Counted from the stretch's first letter, positions 23,968-36,193 are shown. The stretch is DNA of 64,000 nt from Mermis nigrescens (GCA_036768485.1 JAVLUZ010000835.1:372001-436000), one strand, 5' to 3'. Numbers and translations: made by a program. The notes: generated by a model from the letters alone, not told the origin.

Positions 23968-24289
23968 CTAAAGCACATAACTAACAAATATCGGAGTGAT
24001 TTGAAACATCACAAAAAGATTAAAATTAGAAAATTACGGCGAAAAAACATTGAGAACACAAGTGAGAATATTAGGAAGCAGGTAAATGCAAACCTAGACA
24101 ATACTCAATTCATGCAAGACCAATGGTCAAACAGAGCGAAAGTCGATAAAAAGTAAGAAAATACGCCTTACTTGTGAAGCAATGTCTTTTTAGAAATTTA
24201 AACATCGTCCTGCGACAATTTACCTGCATATCAGAGCAATTTTTTTTAAGGTTTTCACAATCAGTGCTACACTCTTTGCAAATTTTACT

Positions 24290-24505
24290 ACTCGGATATA
24301 CTAATAATAATACTAATACTTTATTCGGAATAAACGCAAGGATAAAATGTCGCAAGGAAAAAAAGACAACAGAATATACATGCAAAAATGTGCGAAAATG
24401 TCCTGGACATACAGGCAAACAGCTGATTGCACTCACGTGTGCCCCATCAAAAAATTACTGAACTCAAATTCCTCTTACACGTCTCATCATTTGGAGAATT
24501 TCGAA
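24290..24505 (-). mobile_element. LINE 3' end (family G)
   Basis: Reads on the minus strand as a LINE 3' untranslated region ending in 'aataaagtattagtattatt'. Shares 'tgatggggcacacgtgagtg' and 'ttgcctgtgtgtcc'-like text with the family G element at 35618-35800. No coding part left. Confidence 0.65.
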
Positions 24506-24594
24506 TATAATATGGATATATTTGGATATATAATATATTTGGACAGGAGAGAATGCAAGAGATATCTTCTCTTTTTTGGGCTGGGTAATCTGCA

Positions 24595-25770
24595 GGCCCG
24601 TATCCAGGATTTTGTTCGGGGAGAGGGGCACGACCAAAACTTTTTCAAACATAAGAGGGACCAAAGGACGAATTTCAGTTTGCAAATTTTGCTACCCGGA
24701 TATGTATCTAAGATATGGTGAGATTCCAATGAAAACTCACCACTTTTAGGACTGAGGGTCTGGGGTGGCGCGCTCAAGCGATCCCAGCAGTGTCCGGGGC
24801 AGAGCCTCGGAAAATTTTGAAGAAAGAGCTTCTCAATTTTGAGTCGTAACGTTAATATTTTTTACAAAATCAGCCAAATCACAGTTCTAAATTCATCCTA
24901 AAAATGGTCAGAGTTCATCAGCTAATTCAAAATCATTACCAAAATCTTGCTGTCATTCTAATTTCTTAAATAAATCTCATTTTTTGGACAAAACCTAATA
25001 ATGGAGTGTTTTAACCGCGCACTCGGGATTAAATAGACTCTAATTATAATTGAAAAATTGGGCGCAAAGCGCCGAAAACTTTTCGCAATTTTTGGCTTAA
25101 AAAGCAAAGGGAGGAGTGGAGGAAAAAATCATTCTCACATTTCATTTCGGGGATGGGGTAATATGCCTCCATATCCCCCTAAGTACGAGCCAAGCTGGTC
25201 GGGGCAGCGCCCCGAAAAGTTATGCAAAATAAGCACCTAAATTTTAAGTTGCAACGTTAAAATTAAACAAAATCGTTCGAATCTAGGTTCTGAATTCAGT
25301 TAAAAAATATTCAGATTCGACTGCAATGCAGGCTCGAATCCAGGATTTCATTCCGAAGGCAGGGAGGGGCATGACCATTTTTAATAAAAATATAATAGGG
25401 GGCCAAAAGATGGATTTTGTTTTGCATATTTTTCCACCCGGATGACTTAGAAGATATAGTGAGATCCAATGGAGAAATTTCTTTTAGGGCTGGGGGTCCG
25501 GGGTGGCGTGCTCAAGCGCTCCCCAGCAGTGTACGGGGCAGATCCCCAAAAATTTTGCAAAACGAGCACTTCAATTTTGCATCGTAACGTTAAAATTTTT
25601 ACAAAATCAGCCTAATCACGGTTCTGAATTCATCCTAAATGGTTGAAGCTCATCTGATTTTGTATTTTTATCAGTTTCGTATTTCAATGAACTTAGGTAG
25701 ATTCTTCTTCTTATTCAAATTCATAATCATCGCCAAAAGAATTGCTGTCATGCTTGCTTCTTGAACAACT
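24595..25770 (+). repeat. Tandemly duplicated repeat (about 420 bp, two full copies and one partial)
   Basis: Copies at 24595-25010 and 25325-25770, partial at 25070-25310. Each begins 'caggcccgtatccaggattt'-like, contains 'ggtccggggtggcgtgctca' (or close) and 'cagtgt.cggggcaga.c', and ends 'aattcatcctaaa'. Confidence 0.65.
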
Positions 25771-25779
25771 CCTCATTTT

Positions 25780-26880
25780 CCGCATAAAACCTGTAAAGAG
25801 CAGCAGAAATAGATGTATATAATTTAGGTTTTAGCTTGTATAGTCATGGCCCCTATAAAAATAACTTTTTATGTTTTTTGCATACATTCATTGTGCAAGC
25901 ACCCCAGTCTAGAAACTTATATAATCAGAGCAATCTCCCGTCGATGCTCCATCTTTCGCCACTTAGTTGATTTAATAGATCCCTTTAGTCTTGAGCGTAA
26001 ATTAGTTGACCTTACATGATCATATTTTTTAAAAAAAATCGCTTTTTCCGATTTCCGTTTATTTCATCATATTTATATAAAAATCAATAACTTTTTCTGA
26101 ATTTATTAAAACTTTTATAAATTTCAGAAATAAAGTCTTCGAGTGATAAAAACAACTCTAGGTAAGTCTCCTCTACATCCTCTGCAAGAAATCAGTGCAA
26201 AATTATGCAACTTGATGAAAAGTAATTTCGTTGCCATAACAACGTACTTTTAGCATTGATCTTTTTCTAGGTAACAATGTTTTTTTAGGTTACAATCGAA
26301 CTTTTTGACAGTTTTTGGAGTGATTCCAATTTTTGTGAAAAATAAATATCAGGCATCACGTAGGATGCTACGATGCACATTCCTGCTAAGTTTTGTGAAA
26401 ATTGGCGCTGGTTTCTTCAGGTTACAACTGGTTTTTTGGGTTTGAGTTTGAAGGTAAACTTTAGCTATGTGGATAACATAGGACAACTAAATTTTTTTGA
26501 CATTAGTCTGCAAGGTAGTCTAGCGTAAAAACATAAAAGATTTCAGAAAATATGAATACGGGTAGAAATACTGACCCTCAAAGATGCTAAAAAATCACAA
26601 AAACTGCAATTTGTTAAAAACTTTTCGACAAATTTAATTCTCAAGTTTTTGAATGATCCGGAAAGAAATCAGGGGTCAGTTGTAATCCTCACGAATAGTT
26701 TGTTCGCCAGTATGATATCAGCAGTCATCTCCTTTTGATTATGGTAAAAAGAGTGGTTTTTCAGGTTACAAATCGACTGGTTCTCTTAGAGGCCAGCACT
26801 ATATAGAAAAAGACTGAGAATAGAATGCTTACATAAACCAGCGTTTTTTCCACATTTAGGGGGTTCTTTGAACCAAAATT
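25780..26880. other. Unassigned stretch
   Basis: No open frame, recognised repeat or RNA gene. 'aggttacaa' words recur at 26285, 26418 and 26762, hinting at a very old repeat. Confidence 0.4.
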
Positions 26881-26959
26881 TCGAGATGTGGAAAAAAATT
26901 TGGGCTTGGTTCACATTGTGGAAGATTTTTGTAATGCAAAAATGAGTTCTAGAAAGGTT

Positions 26960-27055
26960 AAATTTCCCAAATTTTCAGGCGCTTCGCGCCGGATTAATTT
27001 ATGTTTAATTTTTTTATTATCCTTCCCGGCGCGCCGCGCCGATCGCAGCACTTTT
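26960..27055 (+). repeat. GC hairpin pair
   Basis: 'aggcgcttcgcgccgg' and 'cccggcgcgccgcgccg' about 50 bases apart in otherwise AT-rich DNA. Confidence 0.6.
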
Positions 27056-27112
27056 ATCGACAACATGTTAAAGAACTTCACTAAAATTGAAAATCCTCAT
27101 CTTTTTCGAATT

Positions 27113-27593
27113 TTACCCGTCTTTCCATTTTCCTGCGATTTATCATCTTGACCATAAATGCGAAATCTGAACTAAAGACATCAAAATATCCACGATTTTA
27201 GCTTAATCTTTCATAATAGTACCATTTTCAGTGAAAAAATTATGGAAAATCTTCCATTTTACATCTTCAAGATTTTACCCATTTCTCCCATTTTCCAGTG
27301 ATTTTCAATCTTAACCGTGGATGCGAATTACAACTAAAGACATGGAAACATCAACGATTTCAGCCTGGAGGACAATTTTCAGTGAAAAGATTCGAATATG
27401 TAAAATTTTTGACTTTCCGTTTCCCTTCCAGATTTTACCTATTTTTTCATTTTCCGGCAATTTTTCATTTTGACCATGGATACGAAATTTCAACTGAAGA
27501 CATCAAAATATCCACGATTTGAATTTGATCTTTCATAAAACAACCATTTTCAGTTAAAGAATTCGAAAATCGAAAATTTTTTTCTGTTTCCAA
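27113..27593 (+). repeat. Tandem repeat, three copies of about 160 bp
   Basis: Each unit opens 'attttaccc/t.ttt', then 'cattttc', 'ttgaccatgga' (or close), 'aactaaagacatcaaaatat', 'ccacgattt' and 'ccattttcagtgaaa'. Followed by shorter 'ttttccattttccatt' repetition to about 27740. Confidence 0.75.
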
Positions 27594-27854
27594 GTGAAAA
27601 AATGGAAAATTTCCATTTTCTATCTTCCGGCGTTAACCCATTTTCCGGCTTTTACACAGGTTTCCATTTTCCATCTCCGGCTTTTAACTCTTTTCCATTT
27701 TCCATTTCCATTTCCGGATTTTACCTTTCCCGTTTTCCCTTCATTCTGGCGCAATGCGCCGGATAATTTAGGAATTTTACCTTCCTAGGATGCATTTCTG
27801 CATTACGTTAATTTACCACAATGTAAACCAAAAACCAAAAACAAAAATGAAAAA

Positions 27855-29785
27855 CTTTTCGTGTTTCCTTTTTCTAATAGTGACCATAATTCAATTATAT
27901 TCGATTGTCTTTTGATGCCAGTCAAAAATCCTAGATCATCCTGCTTCAACTTTCGTAAAGCTGATTTTAATGCTCTAGGTCTTGCACTGTCTCAGATTTC
28001 TTGGCTTGATCTTTTTGATTCCTATTCTAATGTAAATGATATGTACAATTTGTTTGTTGGAGTGCTTCACTCTTTAATTTACGCATTTGTCCCCTTAACT
28101 CAGCCCAAGCCCACGAAACGTAAATATCCCAAACAAATTAAAAGAATGTTAACTAAGAAACGTATGCTTCGGAAGAAACATAAATTTTATCACTCGACTG
28201 ATACAAAAATCAAATATAAATCTTTTTGCGAAAAATTGGATGTTGAAATTAAAAATTTCTCTGCTTCTGAAGAAATTAATCTTCTTTCTGACAAAAGTTT
28301 AAAATCCTATAATAAATTTATCAACAACCGGTTAAATAATCATCGCTCTTTTCCACCTCTTCTTCATGACCACAAGATCGTTTCTGATCCCTTAGAAAAG
28401 GTAAATTTGTTTAATAACTACTTTTCTTCTGTTTTTTTCTGTTGATAATAATCATCTTCCTTTTTAGATTCGATGACTGGTTTTGCATTGCAAACCATTC
28501 ATTTTAACACTTGGAACGCGCAACTGGTCTTAAATCAAATTAAAGGTTCTTTTTCTGTTGATCCTGATAAACTCTGTCAGTTTTTCATGAAAAAACTTTT
28601 AAATTATATTGCTGAGCCTTTAGCAAGTATCTTTAATGTTTCTTTTTTAACTAGCACTATCCCTAATTTATGGAAATTGGCCAATGTAACTCCTGTCTGT
28701 AAAAAAGGAGACGCAGCCTTAATGAGTAATTACAGACCGATTTCTATTTGCTGCTCATCAATTAAAATCATGGAAAGTTTGATAAACTCAAAAATTATCG
28801 ATTTTCTCACTACAAACAGACTCTTATCTTCTTCTCAATTTGGTTTTCTATCTAAAATCTAAGTCTTGTGAATTATAACTACTTAAATGTAAACACAGCT
28901 GGACGGTATCTTTGAGCAATAGGACTCCTGTCGACGAAGCTAACATCGATTTTTCCAAAGCTTTCGATAAAATTCCGTTATCCAGGCTTTTATATACATA
29001 AGCTCTCAAAATATGGAATAAAAGGTCTACTTTTTAATTGGCTCAATTCCTTTTTACTGGTCGGTTGCAGCGTGTTTGTATTAACGGAATGTTTTCTGAC
29101 TTCATGCCTGTTGGCAGTGGTGTCCCCCAAGGTAGTTTTATTAGTCCTACTTTATTCTTAATTTATGTAAATGACCTATGTAACTTGATTAAATATAGTA
29201 AAATTTACCTCTTTGCCGATGATGTCAAAATCTTTGGTCCATCTTCTGATTATCATTTAATACAAAAAGATCTAGATAATATTTATACTTGGTCTATTAA
29301 TTGGCAACTTCCTGTTGCTACGGAAAAATGTGCAGTTTTACATCTTGGTAAAAATAATCCAAAAAAGCTTTATTCTTTAAATAATATAAATATTCCAAAT
29401 TACATTAGTTCCGTTCGTGATCTGGGTGTTTATATTTCCCATAATCTCAATTGTAAGGAACATTTAAACCACATAATTAAAAAAGTTGTTTCTCATTGTT
29501 TTCCAATACACAAAGCTTTTCTTTCTCGTGATAAAGATATTTTAGTTAGGGCCTATACTACTTATGTAAGACCCATGCTTGAGTTTTCTGTTTCTGTATG
29601 GAATCCATATTATGCAAACGATATAAATCGTCTTGAAAATGTTCAACGTAAATTTACTAAACGTCTTTTTGGTTTTCATAGCAATTTATCCTATCTTATA
29701 CGCCTGAAGCTTCTTAACCTACCTTCATTAGAACTTCGTCGTCCTCACATATGTCTATGTCTCATATCTATATCTCATATAAATG
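27855..29785 (+). mobile_element. 5'-truncated CR1-like LINE, ORF2 (endonuclease end and reverse transcriptase)
   Basis: Starts in the endonuclease domain (SNSDHNSIIFD, the SDH catalytic motif). Reverse-transcriptase motifs follow: NIDFSKAFDK near 28950 (motif A), GVPQGSFISPTLFLIYVND near 29120 (motif B), YLFADDVKIFG near 29210 (motif C with both Asp), and the C-terminal VYVRPMLEFS-like region. At least three frame breaks (near 28445, 28862 and 29030) make it inactive. Confidence 0.92.
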
Positions 29786-31290
29786 ATATTTTTGATAACT
29801 TGTCAAGTTCTGCTTTTACGTTCGCGGATGGCCTGAAAATATTTAATCTTTCCTGCAATTATCGTTCATTTATTTATGCAATTAATTAATTTTTTCCTTT
29901 TTTTAACGATGAGAGGCAGTCTAGCCGCCTAGACTGTTGCCGCTAGGTTGCAGTGACAGTCAGAGGATTAAAGGCACGAAACTGTAGCAAGCTAGTTCCT
30001 CTCTGATGACCTCGTCTATTTATGATTTTTCGAATTTATTTCTTCTCTTTCCTCTTCTACGTTCTTTTTTTGTTTCTTTTTCTTACCTTTTTTATGTAAG
30101 TTTTCGTTTTATTATCCTGCCTACTTTTTCTGTTTCATTTAGACTTTTGCGCCTCATAAAACATGTAATCTCTCATAATATAATTATTTTTAGGTACACT
30201 TGTGCTATTTTAAGTGTCCTTTTTGTTTCTTTCTTACTAATAGCATGATGCACGCACCTCTATATCTGTCTTTCTTTCTTCTTTTTTTCAATATTTGCAT
30301 GGTTATTTTTTTAATTTTATTTTATTCATTTTTTCTTTTTCTCCTCATTATTTCTTTTTGAATATTTCTTTTTGCTTCTTTCTCGTATTGATGACTTCTC
30401 ACTATATCAAATACGTCAGACCGATTTAGAAAATTGTTTACCAATATCATATTCTAAATGCGCAGCCCTATATTCGGGCAAAAATAATCCTAAATTGTCA
30501 TATACACTCAATACACAAGTTATTACGGACGATTCTGTCTATGTTCGCGATTTAGGCGTGCTAATTTCGCAAAACCTAAAATTTAAGGAGCATTATAGCA
30601 GTATAATCAAGAAAGCTTTCTTGAGATCTATCTAAATCAAAAAATCCTTCTTTTTGCGTGATAAAAATAATCTCGTTAAGGCCTTCATTGTTTACGTCAG
30701 ACCGATCCTTGAATATTCCTGCGCTTTATGGAGTCCCTCTTATATTAGTGATATCAACAGGCTGGAGGCTCTTCAGCGTAAATTTACTAAATACATAGCT
30801 GTATATCATAGCCCTCTTTCTTACGACGAACGCCTTAACCAACTTAACTTGTGTCGATTAGAATTACGTCGCCTGCATATTTGCTTATGTATGATGTACC
30901 AAATTATTAGTCAAAAATCTTGTCTAAGCGTGACAGATTTTTTTGTGCTTAATAAAAATACTACTCGCTGCACAAATCGCTTCAAGCTAGTTGTTCCTCT
31001 TGTCCGTTCTAATTTACAAAAATTCGACTTTTTTATAAATATATCTCTGTTTGGAATCACCTACCTGATTTTGTAGTTTTCCCCTAACTTAAATATATTC
31101 AAATCTAGATTGATTGATGTCGACTTATCCAAATTTATTAGAGGGTGGGGTAAAATCGTCATTTTCATGACTCGCTCGCGCCTTTTGCTGTACGCTTTTA
31201 TTCTATTGACCGTGCGTTTTATTAATCTTTTACATCCTTCGTAATTGTCGCGTTTTCAGTAATAAATTATTTCATTTAAAAAAATTATTA
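29786..31290 (+). mobile_element. Second LINE fragment, fused to the first and interrupted
   Basis: From 29786 the text switches to NDIFDNLSSSAFTFADGLKI, matching the middle of the LINE at 38600-38700. Here the catalytic Asp-Asp is Asp-Gly. About 530 bases (29868-30398) interrupt it. It resumes with QTDLENCLPISYSKCAALY and runs to the RT C-terminus (30654-31076), ending 'cagtaataaattatttcatt'. Confidence 0.85.
29868..30398 (+). other. Insertion inside LINE fragment
   Basis: T-rich sequence absent from the homologous LINE at 38560-38600. Junctions share only 'atatc'/'ttatc'. Contains a GC-richer segment 29910-30010 with 'gcagtctagccgcctagactg', a small inverted repeat. Origin unclear; possibly a 3' tail of another LINE. 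Confidence 0.5.
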
Positions 31291-31308
31291 TTGCATTCAT
31301 TTCATTTC

Positions 31309-31545
31309 ATGTATCAAATTATTAACGGTTTATCTTGTATTGATGCTAATGAATTTTTCATTTTTAGTTCCGGCATAATCCGATCTGAAAACCGTCGAAA
31401 ACTCACGTTACCAGTTGTCCGTTCCAATGCTCATCTCAACGATTTTTCCCAACGATAGCTCAAAATCTGGAACTCCTTATCTGATCATGTTTCCGCTTCT
31501 CCTAACGTTTGTTCCTCCAAAAAAGAGCTCTAAACATTGATTTTA
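31309..31545 (+). mobile_element. LINE RT C-terminal fragment
   Basis: Encodes YQIINGLSCIDANEFF, RSENRRKLTLPVVRSNAH and WNSLSDHVSASPN with stops: the end of a CR1-like RT, a different subfamily from the preceding copy. Confidence 0.75.
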
Positions 31546-31555
31546 CGATTTAATA

Positions 31556-32430
31556 ATAATAATAATAGTAATGATAATAATAATAATAATGATAATAATA
31601 TAATATTTATTAGCCAATTACTACCGTAGAAAATGCAATAAAAAATTACATGAAAGAAGGATTTAACGAAAGATAATGTCGAAAGAACTAAAGAAAGTTT
31701 ACAGCATAGCTATGTATTAATGGCTGAGACGTACAGGCGGATCACGCTCATGTACGCCCCTTTGAGAGCTCATCTAAACAAAGTTTAGAAATCAAATCCT
31801 AAAAACGTTTAAAAGATCTACAATCAACAATGATTTGGGGCAAAGTATTCCAAATTCTAGCCATCCTGTTTGCAAAGTCGTTTTTCCTACAGTCTAAATC
31901 AAATTTGCGGATATAATGCTTTATATCACTTACCGATCTGGTACACCTTTTGAGTGCGAGTTCAAAAAAGTCTTCAAATGAAAGTAACTGTCTCCTAATT
32001 ATTCTGAAAGCAAAAGTAAGATCAAAATGAATACGCCGAGTTTAAGGTCTTTCAGGATTTAACAAACCCGACCGTTCATTTTAAGACAAGTCACCTTGTC
32101 GCCATAATATTCTTTTCGTAAATCTACGCTGAACTTTTTCAATACAGTTGATATCTTTCATCAAATAAGGGTTCCAAACTAATGAGCTGTACTCCAAAAT
32201 GGGTCTTACATAAACTTTAAAAGCTTTTACCATTAATTCAATATTCTTTGAGACAAAGCTTTTCTGGATCAGTAATGCAACTCGAGAAGCTTTAGACGCA
32301 TTGTTTACACAATGAATGCTAGAAGATAGGTCATCACTAAGGTAGACTCCCGAATCCTTAATAGATCCTTCAGAAACAGTTAAATGTTGAAATTCCAGTT
32401 TGTAGTTGTTTCTAGGATTTCCATACCCCG
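31556..32430 (-). mobile_element. LINE fragment, minus strand
   Basis: The minus strand reads VKAFKVYVRPILEYSSLVW, NPYLMKDINCIEKVQ and RRFTKRILW. Its 3' side is marked by the (taa)n tract at 31550-31605. Frames are broken. Confidence 0.8.
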
Positions 32431-32894
32431 GCTAAACTTAAGAATATGGTACTTTTAGAAAAGGAGCAGAAGGAATAAGGCATGTCAAAAATTTTTTTGC
32501 CAAACTGGTAGAACATGATAAATTGAAGCGCGGAAAAAAATTTGGTGAAAATCTGAGCCATACTTGCAAAGTTGCAGGCAACTCTCGATTTGAGTATTGT
32601 GTGGGACGATTAAACGGCTCGATCCAAGGACTTACACATTGTCAGAAATAAATAATATGGGCTGAAATTACGGAAGGAAGCATAGCAATGAAGGAGAAAA
32701 AAGAAAAAAGGCGCGGAAACCTGTTCGAAATTTTAAAAACTTAAAAAAATTTTCATATTTTTTTGCATGTTTTTTTTCAGTTTTACTTGATAAGATATAC
32801 GAAACTCTAAGTCTTTGCTTCTATTATACTTAGGCTTAGGCTTAGTATATCTGAAAAAGTGTAATACGCTGCTTAGGTCGAGGTCGCTCCCGCT

Positions 32895-33060
32895 CAGATC
32901 GATATATAGATGCTTAGATCGATGTATAGATGCTTAGATCGATGTATAGATGCTTAGGTCGATGTATAGATACTTAGGTCAATGTATGTATAGATGCTTA
33001 GGTCGATGTATAGATGCTTAGGTCGATGTATAGATGCTTTGGTCGACGTAAATTGGGTAT
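32895..33060 (+). repeat. 20-bp minisatellite
   Basis: About eight units of 'tagatgcttaggtcgatgta' with small changes, running toward the assembly gap. Related words resume after the gap ('gatgcatagatgc'). Confidence 0.9.
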
Positions 33061-33110
33061 CTACATGTGATTCTGCATTCAGCTGTTTGAATCTTTAAAT
33101 ACTTAGGTCG

Positions 33111-33176
33111 NNNNNNNNNNNNNNNNNNNNNNNNNNNNNNNNNNNNNNNNNNNNNNNNNNNNNNNNNNNNNNNNNN
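33111..33176. other. Assembly gap (66 N)
   Basis: Run of N. Flanked by minisatellite on the left and A-runs on the right, with many homopolymers to 33720, so nearby sequence is likely unreliable. Confidence 1.
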
Positions 33177-33559
33177 AAAAAAAAGTAGAAAAAAAAAAAG
33201 TAGCCTTCTCTCTGTAGATGCGGTGCATAGATGCTTGTAGGCCGATGCATAGATGCCGGTCGACGGAATTGGCATTCATGGAGGCAGGTGAGGTGGGTGA
33301 GTTTTTTTTTTTAGGTGACGCCTCCCTCCTGCCTCCTGGGTAGGCAGGCAGGCAGGCAGGCAGGTGCATCTGGCTGTTTGAACTTTAGGGGGGGGCCACT
33401 TGAGGTTGCAGATGGCAAGGCAAGGCAAGTGCGCTTGCTGCCTTTCTTATAGGTCGTATACATGCTAGAAAAAAAAAAAAAAAAAAAAAAACTCCTCAAA
33501 AGGCAGAAAAAAAAAAAAAAAAGGTGAGAAGAAACATTAAATCCAATAATAGAATGTGT

Positions 33560-34119
33560 GAAATGAAGACTATTAACAATGAAAAACGCGACAATTACGA
33601 AGGATAAAAGAGTAATAAAACGTACGGTCAAAGAAATAAAAGGTACAGCAAAAGGCGACGATGGAACGTGAAAATGACGACTTAAGCCCGCCCCAATAAA
33701 TCAAAAAAAAAAAAAAAAAAAAAAAATGGATAAGTCGACATCAATTAATCCAGATTTAAATATATTTAAGTTAGGGAAGAGACTAAAGTCAGGTAGGTGA
33801 TTCCAAACAGAGATATACTACAGGAAAAGTCAAATTTTTGTAATTAGACGGACAAAGAGGAACAACCGTGCTTGAAAAGATTTGTGCAGCGAGTAGTATT
33901 TTGATTAAGCACAAAAAGTCTGTCATGGAAAGACAAGACTTTTGACTAATAATTTGATACATCATACATAAACAAATATGAAGTGAGGCCATTATATAAA
34001 CGCCTCAATTCAAGTCTTTCTAATCCAAGTTGAACCAATTTCTGATCATATGAGAGACTTTTATCATTGGAAAGTCGTTTTGTAAACCTACGTTGGACAC
34101 CCTCAACGGAATCTATGTA
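33560..34119 (-). mobile_element. LINE RT tail, minus strand, host of Merlin insertion
   Basis: Close to the 3' end of the element at 37684-41125: HICLCMMYQIISQKSCLSMT, untranslated 'cgtacggtcaaagaaataaa', then reading upward VQRRFTKRLSNDKSLSYDQK. A run of A at 33702-33726 breaks it. It stops at the Merlin target duplication at 34120. Confidence 0.8.
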
Positions 34120-34564
34120 CGTTTCAGTGGCATAATTCTACAAAGACGGACCCGTACTTTCTACACAAACACAAAGTATAGAGTGTTTCGTTAATGCGTA
34201 CTTTGTACATACACACACAAAGTATACAGGATTTTATAAACGCGTAATTTGTACACACGCACACACAAAGTATATACAGTCTTTCCTTAACCATACTTTC
34301 TACATGACCCATGGAAACTTTACTGACCAATTAACTTTTATGATTGTCCGTACTTTCTATAGAGTGCCTAAAAAGACGGACCCGTACTTTCTACAGAATA
34401 TTTTTCATATGAGCAGCTCCACAAAGCAGTGTGAAATACTCACAAAAAATGGAAAAGAATTTTTATCCCATACAAAACAGATATTAATTAGTTCAAATAA
34501 TTAGTTTTATATGATTTCGTATATTATATCTGCTTTCTACATGTTGCTCTGAGAACCATACGTG

Positions 34565-34830
34565 GGCAGCAAAAAATTCTGAGGGGGGTGCAAGATTTTT
34601 TTGAAGGTCAAAAAATGGCCTTAAAAATGGTGGTATGGCGATAAAAACACCATTTTTCGACGTTTCTCATCAAGCACTATCCATTGGCATCAAAAAATTG
34701 CGAAAAAAACGAAAAAAATTTTCAAAAATTGAATTCTGGGGGGTATTTTGATTTCTGGGGGGTATTTTGGTTTCTGGGGGGTGCATACCCCCAAACCCCC
34801 ACACCCAGGTGTGCTGAGAACCATAAAGCA
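34565..34830 (-). repeat. Family C copy, inverted
   Basis: Inverse of 6941-7195: 'ggtggtatggcg', 'tctcatcaagcactatccat', 'gaattctggggggt'. Lies inside the Merlin-type element. Confidence 0.6.
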
Positions 34831-35039
34831 CAGCGGTGCGTCAAACAATGCGAACAAAAAACAGAAAAACAATCTTATTTAATCAGCTACAAAACATCCT
34901 ATTCTCTTTTGATTCACTTTTTTTCTCCTGGAAAATTACGGATATGGATATTTTTGTCCTGCAAGAAGTTTGCAGAGATCAAAAAAGTACATTTGATTAC
35001 TTTACCGAGAAGCATTTAATTCATAGTTATGTTTATTGT

Positions 35040-35260
35040 GCTGGTTGTGCGAGGGAATATTCGCTGATAACCCTGCAACGGGTAATCACACCAATAACCT
35101 TGAAAACTATTGGAAACGAGCTAAGTCTATTTTTAAACGTATGAACGGTACACAAGAAGGCTTTAGTGAAAACTTATCTGGACGAGTTCATGTGGCGGGA
35201 GAGATTCGGCGCTACCTTCGATTTAGCTTACGTGAATCTGTTAGCTCACATCCACGATGA
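35040..35260 (+). pseudogene. ISXO2/Merlin-type transposase, C-terminal remnant
   Basis: Encodes NPATGNHTNNLENYWKRAK, SIFKRMNGTQ, then EIRRYLRF. The order P-x-T-G-x-H-T-N-x-(L/I)-E-x-x-W is the conserved block around the third acidic catalytic residue of ISXO2-like DDE transposases (IS1016/Merlin group); the Glu is present. The catalytic Asp region upstream is lost, partly replaced by repeat C. Frame ends TGA at 35260. Confidence 0.75.
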
Positions 35261-35617
35261 AGCTACCCCCTGTTAAACGCGTTTTACCCGCAATTGTAAA
35301 AAAAACTTGTTGACAGACGAATGGTTAAATTATTAATTCGTTAAACTAATTAATATATGTTTATAAACAATAAAAATTGTTTTTTCTTTTTTCTGTGAGT
35401 ACTTCACACTGTTTTGTGGAGCTGCTCATATGAAAAATGTTCTGTAGAAAGTTAGGGTCCGTTTTTTAGGCACTCTATAGAAAGTACGGACAATCATAAA
35501 AGTTAATTGGTCAGTAAAGTTTCCATGGGTCATGTAGAAAGTATGGTTAAGGAAAGACTGTACATATATACTTTGTGTGTAGCGTGTGTACAAATTACGC
35601 GTTAATAAAATCCTGTA

Positions 35618-36193
35618 TACTAATACTAATACTAATACTTTATACGGAAAAAAACACAAGGGTAAAACAAAAGTTGCAAGGAAAATAAAATAAAATGCGA
35701 AATGTCCTAGACACACAGGCAAATAGATTGCGCTCACGTGTGCCCCATCAAAAAATTCCCGAAATCAACCTTTTTCAAATTTCTCTTAAATGTCTCAACA
35801 TTTGGAGGACTTCGAATGTATTGTGGAAGATCGTTCCAAATTCTAGCTGATCTAGTAGCAGAACAATACTTTTAACAATCAAGTCAAAATTTTTCTAAAT
35901 AGATCTGATTTGCAAATGCATTTCTAGTACGCGAATGACCATAAAACTCATAAAAATCTTCAGAAGGCAAGAGATTATTATGAATAATATTATACGTAAC
36001 AATTAAATCAAAATAAATTCTACGGAGTTCAAGCCTCTCTAAATTTAAGGCTCTTAACCTTTCATCATAAGAAAGTCCCATATATGTATCCAATTAACCT
36101 TTTAGTAAATTTTTGCTGTAAACCCGCACAACCCTGTTGATATCAGAAAGCAAATAGGGGCTCCATACAGTTGAAGCATACTCTACTAAAGGC
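35618..36193 (-). mobile_element. LINE family G, 3' part
   Basis: Minus strand: LSYDERLRALNLERLELRRI, YFDLIVTYNIIHNNLL and SRTRNAFANQIY, the RT C-terminus, ending with the 'attagtattagtattagtat' tail at 35618-35640. Cuts the right terminal repeat of the Merlin-type element; continues at 37218 beyond a nested insertion. Confidence 0.85.

Noticed and set aside
25325..25345. tRNA B-box-like 'ggctcgaatccagg'
   Set aside because: No A-box or cloverleaf; it is the start of a dispersed repeat.
33018..33631. Frames running through the N gap
   Set aside because: Translations of unknown bases and homopolymers; not coding.
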